Assembly: GCF_001984575.1 (NCBI RefSeq)
Contig: NZ_LZNS01000001.1
Span: 6,012,552-6,076,551 of the forward strand
Source: Streptomyces sp. MP131-18
GTDB lineage: Bacteria > Actinomycetota > Actinomycetes > Streptomycetales > Streptomycetaceae
DNA length: 64,000 nt
Direction of reading: 5' to 3'
In this document: positions 39,838-47,914 of the stretch, piece by piece
Layout: each line of letters starts with the position of its first letter
How positions within the stretch are numbered: position 1 is the stretch's first letter
Made by a program: the position numbers and the translations under genes
The notes under the pieces: model-generated
Seen by the model: only the letters and a program-made list of their open reading frames with translations
The model's database searches: none
What the model was told of the DNA's origin: nothing

Positions 39838-40698
39838 GTGCCGATCTCTCCCGCCGTGCGCGATCGACGTGACCGGTGCCCCGGCGCACTGCGTCCCTGG
39901 CCCGCAGAGGACGGGCTGCTGGTCCGCCTCCGGCTGCTCGGGGGCAGACTCCCCGCCCGCGGCCTGCGAGCGCTGCTGGCGATCGGCGAACGGTGGGGCG
40001 ACGGGCGGGTCCACCTCACCTCACGCGCCAATGTGCAGGTCCGCGGGCTGCCTTCGGACGGCGGCGCACTCACCCCCGAGGTGCTGGCGGCGATCGAGGC
40101 GACCGGGCTGCTGCCCTCGCGGTCGCACGAACTGGTCCGCAACATCATGGTCTCCCCGCAGACCGGGCTGGCCGGCGGGCGGGCGGACCTGCGCGGCGTC
40201 GCCGCCGGACTCGACGCCGCGCTGCTCGCGCAGGCCCGTCTCGCGCACCTCCCCGGCCGCTTCCTCTTCGTACTCGACGACGGCCGCGGCGATCTCCTCG
40301 ACCGGCCGTGCGACCTCGGTCTCGTGGCGCTGAACGGCACGACGGCGCAACTGCGGATCGGCGCGGCCCTGGGCCCCGTGGTGCCGCTGGGCGACGCCGC
40401 CGACGCGGTCACCGAACTCGCCCTCGCGTTCCTGCGCGCCAGGGGCGAAGGACCGGCCGCGCCGTGGCACGTGCGCGAGCTGGCCGTTCCCCTCGCCGCG
40501 CCCACCGGGCCCGACCCGGCCCTGCCGCGTGCGAGGGCGCCCCTCCCGTACGGCGACGTCCCCGGCGGCCGGCACGTCGGCATCGCCGGCGGCACGCTGA
40601 CCCGCGGCCAGGTGGACGAACTGGCCGCCACCGGCGCCGACCTCGTCGTCACACCCTGGCACGGCGTGCTGGTCCCCGCCGCCGAGGTCGCCGCATGA
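39838..40698 (+). CDS. cobG: CobG-like precorrin-3B synthase, C-terminally truncated
   Basis: A 286-residue nitrite/sulfite-reductase-type protein, first gene of the cob operon. It contains the N-terminal ferredoxin-like half (RCPGALRPW, HLTSRANVQVRGLPSDGG) and the middle segments HELVRNIMVSPQTG and GRFLFVLDDGRGDL. It ends right after VVTPWHGVLVPAAEV. In full-length CobG a region with four Cys for the [4Fe-4S] cluster follows that point; here it is missing, and only two isolated Cys remain. The GTG at 39838 has AAGGA 8 nt upstream (39832 is an alternative). The stop overlaps cobH (ATGA). Normal CobG converts precorrin-3A to precorrin-3B with O2. Confidence 0.8.
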   Translation: MPISPAVRDRRDRCPGALRPWPAEDGLLVRLRLLGGRLPARGLRALLAIGERWGDGRVHLTSRANVQVRGLPSDGGALTPEVLAAIEATGLLPSRSHELVRNIMVSPQTGLAGGRADLRGVAAGLDAALLAQARLAHLPGRFLFVLDDGRGDLLDRPCDLGLVALNGTTAQLRIGAALGPVVPLGDAADAVTELALAFLRARGEGPAAPWHVRELAVPLAAPTGPDPALPRARAPLPYGDVPGGRHVGIAGGTLTRGQVDELAATGADLVVTPWHGVLVPAAEVAA

Positions 40699-41360
40699 AC
40701 GTCCTCGGCCGCCCGCGGCGCCACTACGACTACCTCGACAACGGCCAGGAGATCTACGCCGACTCCTTCGCGACCATCCGGCGCGAGGCGCGGTTCGACG
40801 GGCTTCCCGCCGAGGCCGAAAGGCTCGCCGTCCGCATGATCCACGGCAGCGGCCAGGTCGACCTGGTGGACGACCTCGTCGTCCACCCCCGGCTCGTCCC
40901 GGCCGCACGGCAGGCACTGGAGGCGGGCGCACCGATCCTGTGCGACGCCACCATGGTCGCCACGGGCGTCACCGCGAGCAGGCTGCCCGCCCGCAACGAC
41001 GTGCTCTGCTTCCTGAACGACCCGCGGGTGCCCGCGCTCGCGCGCGACTGGTCGACCACGCGGAGCGCGGCGGCCGTGTCGCTGTGGGAACCCCGCCTCG
41101 CGGGCGCGGTCGTGGCGATCGGAAACGCCCCCACGGCACTCTTCCACCTGCTGGAGATGCTCCTCGACGGCGCGCCCCGGCCGGCCGCGATCCTCGGCTG
41201 CCCGGTCGGCTTCGTCGGCGCGGCCGAGTCCAAGCAGGCACTGACCGATCTCGCCGCCGACCACGGCATCGACGTCCCGTACGCCACCGTGCGCGGACGC
41301 AGAGGCGGTTCCGCCATGACGTCATCGGCCCTGAACGCGCTGGCACAGGAGGCGGAGTGA
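40695..41360 (+). CDS. cobH: Precorrin-8X methylmutase
   Basis: A 221-residue CobH that moves the C-11 methyl to C-12, making hydrogenobyrinic acid from precorrin-8X. The catalytic His is in VRMIHGSGQVDLVDDLVVH near residue 49. Other family blocks are ILCDATMVATGVTASRLPA, LWEPRLAGAVVAIGNAPTAL, and GCPVGFVGAAESKQAL. Its ATG overlaps the cobG stop, and its end overlaps cobIJ (GTGA). Its length is normal. Confidence 0.95.
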   Translation: MNVLGRPRRHYDYLDNGQEIYADSFATIRREARFDGLPAEAERLAVRMIHGSGQVDLVDDLVVHPRLVPAARQALEAGAPILCDATMVATGVTASRLPARNDVLCFLNDPRVPALARDWSTTRSAAAVSLWEPRLAGAVVAIGNAPTALFHLLEMLLDGAPRPAAILGCPVGFVGAAESKQALTDLAADHGIDVPYATVRGRRGGSAMTSSALNALAQEAE

Positions 41361-42967
41361 ACGACACGACGAAGGGCCGCCTCTACGGCGTCGGCGTCGG
41401 CCCGGGCGACCCCGAACTGATCACGCTCAAGGCCGCACGCCTCATCGCCGCCGCCGATGTCGTGGCCTACCACTCCGGCGCGGGCAAGCGGTCCAACGCC
41501 CGCCGCATCGCCGGTGACCTGATCCCCGCCACGGCCGTCGAGGAGGAACTGGTCTATCCCGTGACCGTCGGCACCACCGACCATCCGCTCGGCTACGAGG
41601 GCGCGTTGGCCGACTTCTACGAGACCTCCGCGGCGCGGCTCGCGGGGCACCTCGACGCGGGCCGGAACGTCGTTCTGCTGGCGGAGGGCGATCCGCTGTT
41701 CTACGGCTCGTACATGTACATGCACGACCGGCTCGCCGAGCGCTACGCCGCGGAGATCGTGCCGGGCATCCCGGCGTTCGCCGCGGCCACCGTGGCCGCG
41801 GGTTCCCCGCTGGTGCGGCAGACGGACGTGCTCACCGTGCTGCCCGGCACGCTGCCCGAGGCGGAGCTCGCCCGCCGGCTGGCCGACACCGACGGCGCCG
41901 TCATCATGAAGCTCGGCCGCACCTTCCCCGCCGTCCGCCGCGCCCTGGCCACCGCCGGGCGACTCGACCACGCGCTCTACGTCGAACGGGCCTCGATGCC
42001 GGGGGAGCGCCGGCTGCCGGTCGGCGAGGTCGCCCCGGAGACCGTTCCCTACTTCTCCCTCATCCTCGTCACCGGCGACAGCCGCAACGGCCGCCGCTCG
42101 CGCACGAAGGCCGCGGCGCGCCCCGCCGAGACCGGCACGACCGCCGAGACCGGCACGACCGCCGAGACCGGCACGACCGCCGAGACCGGCACGACCGCCG
42201 AGACCGGCACGACGCCGTCGGCGCCGTCCTCGCCTGCCGAGCTGCTCGTGGTCGGCCTCGGGCCAGGACCCCGGGAGTGGCTCACCCCGGAGGCGACCGC
42301 GGCCCTCGCCACGGTCGACCATGTGGTCGGCTACCGCGCCTACGTCGACCGGGTGCCCCGGCGCGCCGGCCTGGCACGGCACGCCTCGGGGAACACCGTC
42401 GAGGCCGACCGCGCCCGGTTCGCCCTCGGCCTGGCCCGCGACGGCGAGAAGGCCGCCGTCGTCTCCGGCGGCGACTCCGGGGTCTTCGGGATGGCCGCGG
42501 CCGTCTTCGAGGCGGCCGAGGACCCCGCCTACGCCGACGTGCCCATCCGTGTCCTGCCCGGCGTCAGCGCCCTACAGGCGGTCGCCGCGCGGGCCGGGGC
42601 GCCGGTCGGCGCCGACTTCGCCGTCGTCTCCCTCTCCGACCGGCTCAAGCCCTGGGAGGTCGTCGAACGGCGGCTGCGCGCCGTCGCCGAGGCCGACCTG
42701 GTCCTCGCCGTCTACAACCCCGCGTCCCGCTCCCGCACCACCCAGGTCGCCGAGGCACGGCGCGTTCTGCTGGCGCACCGCAAGCCCGAGACGGTCGTCG
42801 TCGTCGGCCGTGACATCGGCCGGGCCGGGGAGACCCTCACCGTCACGACCCTGGGCGAGCTCGAACCGGACACCATCGACATGAAGTGCCTGATCGTCGT
42901 CGGCGCCTCCGCCACCCGCGTCACCCCTTCCGGCCGGGTCTGGACACCGAGGTGGGTCGCGTCATGA
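41357..42967 (+). CDS. cobIJ: CobI-CobJ fusion: precorrin-2 C20- and precorrin-3B C17-methyltransferase
   Basis: A 536-residue fusion of two tetrapyrrole methylases. CobI (about residues 1-245) has GVGVGPGDPELITLKAARLI at 10, LLAEGDPLFYGSYMY near 110 and FSLILVTG near its end. CobJ (about 296-536) has VVGLGPGPREWLTPEATAAL, VVSGGDSGVFGMAAAVFEAA and LVLAVYNPASRSRTTQV. Between them lies a flexible linker with five AETGTT hexapeptides. The start is GTG at 41357, with AGGAGG 4 nt upstream. The fusion carries out the step before and the step after CobG. It overlaps cobM (ATGA). Confidence 0.95.
   Translation: MNDTTKGRLYGVGVGPGDPELITLKAARLIAAADVVAYHSGAGKRSNARRIAGDLIPATAVEEELVYPVTVGTTDHPLGYEGALADFYETSAARLAGHLDAGRNVVLLAEGDPLFYGSYMYMHDRLAERYAAEIVPGIPAFAAATVAAGSPLVRQTDVLTVLPGTLPEAELARRLADTDGAVIMKLGRTFPAVRRALATAGRLDHALYVERASMPGERRLPVGEVAPETVPYFSLILVTGDSRNGRRSRTKAAARPAETGTTAETGTTAETGTTAETGTTAETGTTPSAPSSPAELLVVGLGPGPREWLTPEATAALATVDHVVGYRAYVDRVPRRAGLARHASGNTVEADRARFALGLARDGEKAAVVSGGDSGVFGMAAAVFEAAEDPAYADVPIRVLPGVSALQAVAARAGAPVGADFAVVSLSDRLKPWEVVERRLRAVAEADLVLAVYNPASRSRTTQVAEARRVLLAHRKPETVVVVGRDIGRAGETLTVTTLGELEPDTIDMKCLIVVGASATRVTPSGRVWTPRWVAS
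42125..42214. repeat. 18-bp tandem repeat, five units, in the cobIJ linker
   Basis: Five in-frame copies of an 18-bp unit (GCCGAGACCGGCACGACC, the last with one change) encode AETGTT five times between the CobI and CobJ domains. Copy number is expected to vary between strains. Confidence 0.93.
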
Positions 42968-43773
42968 CCGTCCACTTCGTCGGCGCGGGCCCCGGCGCGG
43001 CCGATCTGCTCACGGTCCGCGCGACCCGCCTCCTCGCCGCGGCCGACCTGGTCCTCTACCCGGGCACCTACCTCGATGCCGAGGTGCTCGCCCACTGCGG
43101 CCCGACGGCCGAACTCGTCGACACCCAGCACCTCGACCTCGACCGGATCGTGGACCTCCTCGCCCGGGGGGCCGCCGCGGGCCGGCAGGTCGTCCGCCTG
43201 ACGTCGGGCGACCCCTCCCTCTACTCCGCCCTCGCGGAACAGACCCGCCGGCTCTCCGCCGCCGGGGTGGCCTGGGACGTCACGCCCGGCGTGCCCGCGT
43301 ACGCCGCCGCCGCCGCGCTCGTCGGCCGGGAGCTGACCGTTCCGCTCGTCGCCCAGTCGGTGGTCCTCACCCGCACCCGGGCGCGTTCGACGGCGATGCC
43401 GGAGAGCGAGTCGCTCGGCCGGTTCGCCGCGACCAGGGCGTCGCTGGTCCTGCACCTGGCGATCCGCCGCATCCGTGCGCTGATGACCGAGATCGAGCCC
43501 GAATACGGCGGCGACTGCCCCGTCGTGGTGGTCCACCGGGCCAGCCAGCCGGGCGAACTGGTCCTGCGGGGCACCGTCGCCACCATCGCCGATGCCGTCG
43601 AACGGGCCGGGCTGCGGCAGGCCGCCGTCATCCTCGTCGGGCGGGCCCTGGGAGGCGAAGGCGGCGAGTCGTACCTCTACGACCGCTCCCGCGACCGCAC
43701 CGGCCTCAACGACCGCACCGGCCTCAACGACCGCACCGGCCTCAACGACGGCGCGTCCAGGCCCACTGGGTGA
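42964..43773 (+). CDS. cobM: Precorrin-4 C11-methyltransferase
   Basis: A 269-residue CobM that methylates precorrin-4 at C-11 to give precorrin-5. Motifs: VHFVGAGPGAADLLTVRATR at the start, RLTSGDPSLYSALAEQTRRL near 80, TPGVPAYAAAAALVGRELTV near 102, and TRASLVLHLAIRRIRALMTE near 160. The normal domain ends near residue 240. The remaining tail consists of RTGLND three times plus DGASRPTG and overlaps cobL by 32 nt on the opposite strand, so it looks like a later extension. The ATG overlaps the cobIJ stop. Confidence 0.93.
   Translation: MTVHFVGAGPGAADLLTVRATRLLAAADLVLYPGTYLDAEVLAHCGPTAELVDTQHLDLDRIVDLLARGAAAGRQVVRLTSGDPSLYSALAEQTRRLSAAGVAWDVTPGVPAYAAAAALVGRELTVPLVAQSVVLTRTRARSTAMPESESLGRFAATRASLVLHLAIRRIRALMTEIEPEYGGDCPVVVVHRASQPGELVLRGTVATIADAVERAGLRQAAVILVGRALGGEGGESYLYDRSRDRTGLNDRTGLNDRTGLNDGASRPTG
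43696..43749. repeat. 18-bp tandem repeat, three units, at the cobM 3' end
   Basis: Three exact in-frame copies of CGCACCGGCCTCAACGAC encode RTGLND in the CobM tail. The last copy overlaps the 3' end of cobL. Confidence 0.93.
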
Positions 43774-44989
43774 CGGTCCGCGCCGGTGTCCAGCCCGTGA
43801 ACGCGCCGAGCGGCGCCGCGCTCTCCACGGCCAGCCGGGACAGCTCGCCGCCGTGCAGCAAGTAGGCGTCGGCGAGCACCCGTTCGGTCTCCAGCGTCAC
43901 GCCGTGGACCACCAGCCGCCCGCCCGGGCGCAGCGCGCCGAGGCAGGCGTCGAGGACCCCGGGACGGGTCGCCCCGCCGCCCACGAAGACCGCGTCAGGC
44001 GCCGGCAGGCCCGCCAGCGCCTCCGGCGCCGTGCCCTCGACCACGGTGAGCGTGGGAACGCCGAGCCGTTCCGCGTTCCGCCGGACCCGCGCCGCCCGTT
44101 CCCCGCGGGTCTCGACCGCGGTCGCCCGGCAGGTGGGATGGGTGCGCAGCCATTCGATGCCGACAGAACCGGCCCCCGCACCCACGTCCCACAGGTGCCC
44201 CCCGGGCGCAGGCGCGAGCCGCGCGAGCGCGGCCGCGCGCAGGTCGCGCCGGGTGAGCTGACCGTCGTGCTCGTACGCCTCGTCCGGCAGCCCGGTGGCC
44301 CAGCTGACGCCGGGGCCGCGCAGGTCCAGGGCGAGCACGTGCAAGGCCGGTACGTCGGACGGCGGGTCGGCGAGCCAGCCGTTCGCCGTCGCCGCCGCAC
44401 GCGACTCCGTGGCCGCGCCGAGGTCGCCGAGGACCGTCACCGTGCTCTCGCCGTACCCGGCGCCGGCCAGGAGACCCGCCACCACGCCGGGGGCGGACCG
44501 GCCGGCGGAGAGGACCAGGACGCGGTGGCCCGGGGCGAGCGAACGCAGCAGCAGGTGCGCGTCGCGGCCGACGACCGTGACGACCTCGCTGCTCTCGGCG
44601 GACCAGCCCATCCGGGCCCGCGCCAGGGCCACGGAGGAGACCGCCGGCTCGATCAGGACCGCCCCGGCGCCCAGCACCTCCACCAGGGTCGTGCCGACGC
44701 CGGACACCATCGGGTCCCCGGAGGCGAGGGCGACCACCGGTGCGGTGCCGAGCGAGTCGAGCAGGGCCGGCAGCCCCGCCCGCAGCGGCGAGGGCCAGGT
44801 CTCGCGCCGCTGCCCCGCCACGGGCGGCACCAGGCCCAGATGCCTGCTGCCGCCCAGGACGGTGCCGGCGCCGCGCACGACGCCCCGCAGCCGTTCGGGC
44901 AGCCCGTCCCAGCCGTCCGCGCCGATGCCGACCACCGTGATCCGCGGCCGGAGCGCAGGGCCCGCGGGGACTCCCGTGGCGTTCACCAT
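43742..44989 (-). CDS. cobL: Precorrin-6Y C5,15-methyltransferase (decarboxylating)
   Basis: A 415-residue CobL combining a CbiE-like domain (residues 14-215; VVGIGADGWDGLPERLR, LASGDPMVSGVGTTLV, ILVLSAG-type strand) and a CbiT-like class I methyltransferase (about 235-415; LTRRDLRAAALARLAP, LWDVGAGAGSVGIEWLR, AVFVGGGATRPGVLDACL). It methylates C-5 and C-15 and removes the C-12 acetate carboxyl. The ATG at 44989 faces away from the chelatase riboswitch; no riboswitch of its own is seen. It converges on cobM. Confidence 0.94.
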   Translation of the reverse strand: MVNATGVPAGPALRPRITVVGIGADGWDGLPERLRGVVRGAGTVLGGSRHLGLVPPVAGQRRETWPSPLRAGLPALLDSLGTAPVVALASGDPMVSGVGTTLVEVLGAGAVLIEPAVSSVALARARMGWSAESSEVVTVVGRDAHLLLRSLAPGHRVLVLSAGRSAPGVVAGLLAGAGYGESTVTVLGDLGAATESRAAATANGWLADPPSDVPALHVLALDLRGPGVSWATGLPDEAYEHDGQLTRRDLRAAALARLAPAPGGHLWDVGAGAGSVGIEWLRTHPTCRATAVETRGERAARVRRNAERLGVPTLTVVEGTAPEALAGLPAPDAVFVGGGATRPGVLDACLGALRPGGRLVVHGVTLETERVLADAYLLHGGELSRLAVESAAPLGAFTGWTPARTVTQWAWTRRR

Positions 44990-45062
44990 GGAACGAGACG
45001 CTATCGTGAACGCCGGAAGGCACGAGGTGCCCCAGTGGCCCAGCCATCGGAAACGGTGGGGC

Positions 45063-45172
45063 AGGCCGGTGGGGAGAATCTGGGAAGCCGGTGAGACTCC
45101 GGCACAGGCCCGCTGCGGTGAACCGAGCCCGCTCACGACGAGCAGGGACCCGGCAAGTCCGAAGACCGGCCT
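45063..45172 (+). promoter_or_regulatory. Cobalamin riboswitch 3 (chelatase operon)
   Basis: P1 is a perfect 8-bp helix, AGGCCGGT (45063-45070) with ACCGGCCT (45165-45172). Core motifs: GGGAAGCCGGTGAGACTCC, GGCACAGGCCCGCTGCGGTG, and CGGCAAGTCCGAAGACC. It sits 62 nt before the chelatase ATG. The operon from 45234 to 51316 should be repressed by cobalamin. Confidence 0.93.
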
Positions 45173-45233
45173 CGCGCCCGAGCACTTGGGTCAGGACAGG
45201 CCCAGAGGATGGCGAAGCGAGCGGGAGCCTCAC

Positions 45234-47300
45234 ATGCCGGCGCAGTACCCCTTTTCCGCAGTTCTCGGCTGCGACACCGAGCACCCCGACGGACTCGACG
45301 ACATGGGTCTCGCACTGATCCTCACCACCGTCGCCCCCGAGATAGGCGGCGTTCTCGTCCGGGGCGAGAAGGGCACCGCCAAGTCGACCGCGGTGCGCGC
45401 GCTCGCGGCCGTGCTGCCGCCCATCGACGTCGTGGCGGGCGACCGCTTCGCCACCGACCCGAACGACCCGGGGGCCGCCTCGCCCGACGGCCCCTTCCCG
45501 GCGGACGCCGCCACCGAGACGCGGCCCGTCCGCCTCGTCGAACTGCCGGTCGGCGCCACCGAGGACCGCGTCCTCGGCTCGCTGCACCTGGAACGCGCGC
45601 TGGCGCACGGCAAGGTCGAGTACGAGCCCGGCCTGCTCGCCCGCGCCCACCGCGGCATCCTCTACGTCGACGAGGTCAACCTGCTCCACGACCACCTCGT
45701 CGACCTGCTGCTCGACGCCGCCGCGATGGGCCGCGCCACCGTCGAACGGGACGGCGTCTCCGTCGAGCACGCCGCCCGGTTCGTGCTCATCGGCACGATG
45801 AACCCGGAAGAAGGCGAGCTGCGGCCGCAGTTGCTCGACCGGTTCGGGCTGACCGTCGAGGTCGCCGCCCCGCGGGACCCGCGCCTGCGCGCCGAGGTGG
45901 TCAGGCGGCGGATCGCCTACGACACCGAGCCCCGCACGTTCGCCGAGCGCTACCGGGCCGCTGATGCCGCGCTCACGGCGCGGATCGCGGCGGCGCGCGA
46001 ACGGGTCGGGAAGGTGCGCCTGGGCGAGCCCGCGCTGCTCAAGATCGCCGAGGTGTGCGCCGCCTTCGAGGTCGACGGGCTGCGGGCCGACATCGTCACC
46101 GCCCGCGCCGCCGTCGCCCACGCCGCGTGGGAGGGCCGCGACGAGGTGACCCGCGCGGACATCCGCCGGGCCGCGATCCTCACGCTGCCGCACCGCCGGC
46201 GCCGCAAGCCGTTCGACGCCCCCGGCCTCGACGAGGACCTTCTCGACCAGCTCCTCGGCGACACCGAGCCGCCCCCGCAACCGCAACCGCCCCAAGGCCC
46301 CGAGGACCCGATACCGCCGGATCGCGGCGACGGCGATGGTGCCGGGTCCGGCGACGGCAGCGATGACGGGGCCGGGGACGGGGACGGCCCGCCGGGTGAC
46401 GGCCCCGGCCAGGACGCGCCGGGCGCTCCGGCGGCCACCGCGCCGGACACGGACGCCGGCCACCCGGCCGTGCCGGCCTCGACGCCCTACCGGCCCCGGC
46501 TGCTGACCGTCCGCGGCCTCGGCCACGGCGCCGCCGGGCGGCGCAGCCGGGCCCGTGCCGCCATCGGCGCCCGGGTCGGTGCACGCCGCGCCGACGGAAC
46601 GTCCGGGTCCCTCGACCTCGTGGAGACCCTGCGGGCCGCGGCCGGCGGCGGCAGGACCGCGCGCCGAACGGCCGGCGGTCGGCCCCACCTGCGCCCGGAG
46701 GACCTGCGGCACACCGTCCGGGAGGGCCGCGAGGCCAACCTGGTGATGTTCTGCGTCGACGCGTCCGGCTCCATGGCCGCACGCAAACGCATGACGCAGG
46801 TGAAGACCGCGATCCTCTCGCTCCTGCTCGACGCCTACCGGCGCCGGGACAAGGTCGGCCTGGTGACGTTCCGGGGCCGGCAGGCCGAACTCGTCCTGCC
46901 GCCGACCCACTCGGTGGAGATCGCCGCCCGCCGCCTCGACGAACTGCCGGCCGGCGGCCGGACCCCGCTGGCCGAGGGCCTCCTCGAATCCGCCCGCGTC
47001 CTGCGTCGGGAACGGCTCCGCGACCCGCGCCTGCGCCCCCTGCTCGTCGTCGTCACCGACGGCCGGGCCACGGGAGGTCCCGACGCGGTCGCCCGGTCGC
47101 GCCAGGCGGCGGAGTACGTCGCCGCGTCGGGCGTCACCTCGGTGGTCGTCGACGGCGAGACCGGCCCGCTGCGGCTCGGCCTGGCCGCCGACCTCGCGCA
47201 CCGGCTCGGCGCCGAACACCTGCCGGTCACCGAGGTCAGCGCCGAGGCGCTCGCCGGGAGCGTCCGCGACCGCACCGGTGGCCTGAGGGGGGCTGCCTGA
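45234..47300 (+). CDS. Cobaltochelatase ATPase/VWA subunit (ChlI-ChlD-type fusion)
   Basis: A 688-residue fusion. The AAA+ half (about 1-340) has P-loop GEKGTAKS at 44-51, Walker B GILYVDEVNLL near 141, and a sensor region LIGTMNPEEGELRPQLLDRF near 186. An acidic, Pro/Gly/Asp-rich linker (about 345-420) precedes a von Willebrand A domain with MIDAS motif DASGSM near 508, TPLAEGL near 574 and VVTDGRA. This replaces the separate CobS and CobT subunits of other aerobic pathways and would drive CobN to insert Co2+ into hydrogenobyrinic acid a,c-diamide. The ATG at 45234 has a GGGAG site upstream. Confidence 0.92.
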   Translation: MPAQYPFSAVLGCDTEHPDGLDDMGLALILTTVAPEIGGVLVRGEKGTAKSTAVRALAAVLPPIDVVAGDRFATDPNDPGAASPDGPFPADAATETRPVRLVELPVGATEDRVLGSLHLERALAHGKVEYEPGLLARAHRGILYVDEVNLLHDHLVDLLLDAAAMGRATVERDGVSVEHAARFVLIGTMNPEEGELRPQLLDRFGLTVEVAAPRDPRLRAEVVRRRIAYDTEPRTFAERYRAADAALTARIAAARERVGKVRLGEPALLKIAEVCAAFEVDGLRADIVTARAAVAHAAWEGRDEVTRADIRRAAILTLPHRRRRKPFDAPGLDEDLLDQLLGDTEPPPQPQPPQGPEDPIPPDRGDGDGAGSGDGSDDGAGDGDGPPGDGPGQDAPGAPAATAPDTDAGHPAVPASTPYRPRLLTVRGLGHGAAGRRSRARAAIGARVGARRADGTSGSLDLVETLRAAAGGGRTARRTAGGRPHLRPEDLRHTVREGREANLVMFCVDASGSMAARKRMTQVKTAILSLLLDAYRRRDKVGLVTFRGRQAELVLPPTHSVEIAARRLDELPAGGRTPLAEGLLESARVLRRERLRDPRLRPLLVVVTDGRATGGPDAVARSRQAAEYVAASGVTSVVVDGETGPLRLGLAADLAHRLGAEHLPVTEVSAEALAGSVRDRTGGLRGAA

Positions 47301-47914
47301 TGCCGCAGGGCCGGCCCCCGACCGTCCCCGACGACGGTCTGACCACGCGGCAGCGGCGCAGGCGCCCCCTGGTCGTCGTCCACACGGGCGAGGGCAAGGG
47401 CAAGTCGACCGCCGCCTTCGGCCTCGCGCTCCGCGGCTGGAACCAGGGCTGGCGCATCGGGGTCTTCCAGTTCGTCAAGTCCGCGAAGTGGCGCGTCGGC
47501 GAGCAGGACGTTCTGGAGCGGCTCGGCCGGCTCCACGCCGAGACCGGCGAAGGCGGGCCCGTCGAGTGGCACCGGATGGGCGCGGGATGGTCCTGGGCCA
47601 GGAAGCGGGGCGACGCCGACGACCACGCCGCTGCCGCCGCCGAGGGGTGGGCGGAGATCAAGCGGCGCCTGGCCGCGGAGACCCACGATCTGCTCGTGCT
47701 CGACGAGTTCACCTACCCCATGGCCTGGGGCTGGGTCGACGTCGACGACGTCGTCCGCACGCTGGCCGGGCGGCCGGGCCACCAGCACGTCGTCGTCACC
47801 GGGCGCCGGGCCGACCCGAGGCTGGTCGAGGCCGCCGATCTGGTCACCGACATGACCAAGGTCAGGCATCCGATGGACGCGGGGCAGAAGGGCCAGCGGG
47901 GCATTGAGTGGTGA
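47300..47914 (+). CDS. cobO: Cob(I)yrinic acid a,c-diamide adenosyltransferase
   Basis: A 204-residue CobO/BtuR-type ATP:corrinoid adenosyltransferase. The P-loop variant GEGKGKSTAAFGLALRGW is near residue 30. Other blocks are IGVFQFVKSAKWRVGEQ, WHRMGAGWSWARKRGD, LLVLDEFTYPMAWGWVD and VVTGRRADPRLVEAADLVTD, ending in the family-typical KGQRGIEW. It adds the 5'-deoxyadenosyl ligand. The ATG shares one base with the preceding stop (TGATG). Confidence 0.95.
   Translation: MPQGRPPTVPDDGLTTRQRRRRPLVVVHTGEGKGKSTAAFGLALRGWNQGWRIGVFQFVKSAKWRVGEQDVLERLGRLHAETGEGGPVEWHRMGAGWSWARKRGDADDHAAAAAEGWAEIKRRLAAETHDLLVLDEFTYPMAWGWVDVDDVVRTLAGRPGHQHVVVTGRRADPRLVEAADLVTDMTKVRHPMDAGQKGQRGIEW

Noticed and set aside
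43995..47219. 1074-codon open frame on the minus strand across cobL and the chelatase gene
   Set aside because: It is antisense to two clearly recognised genes and a riboswitch. Long antisense frames are expected at this GC content, and it has no family motifs of its own outside the cobL frame segments.
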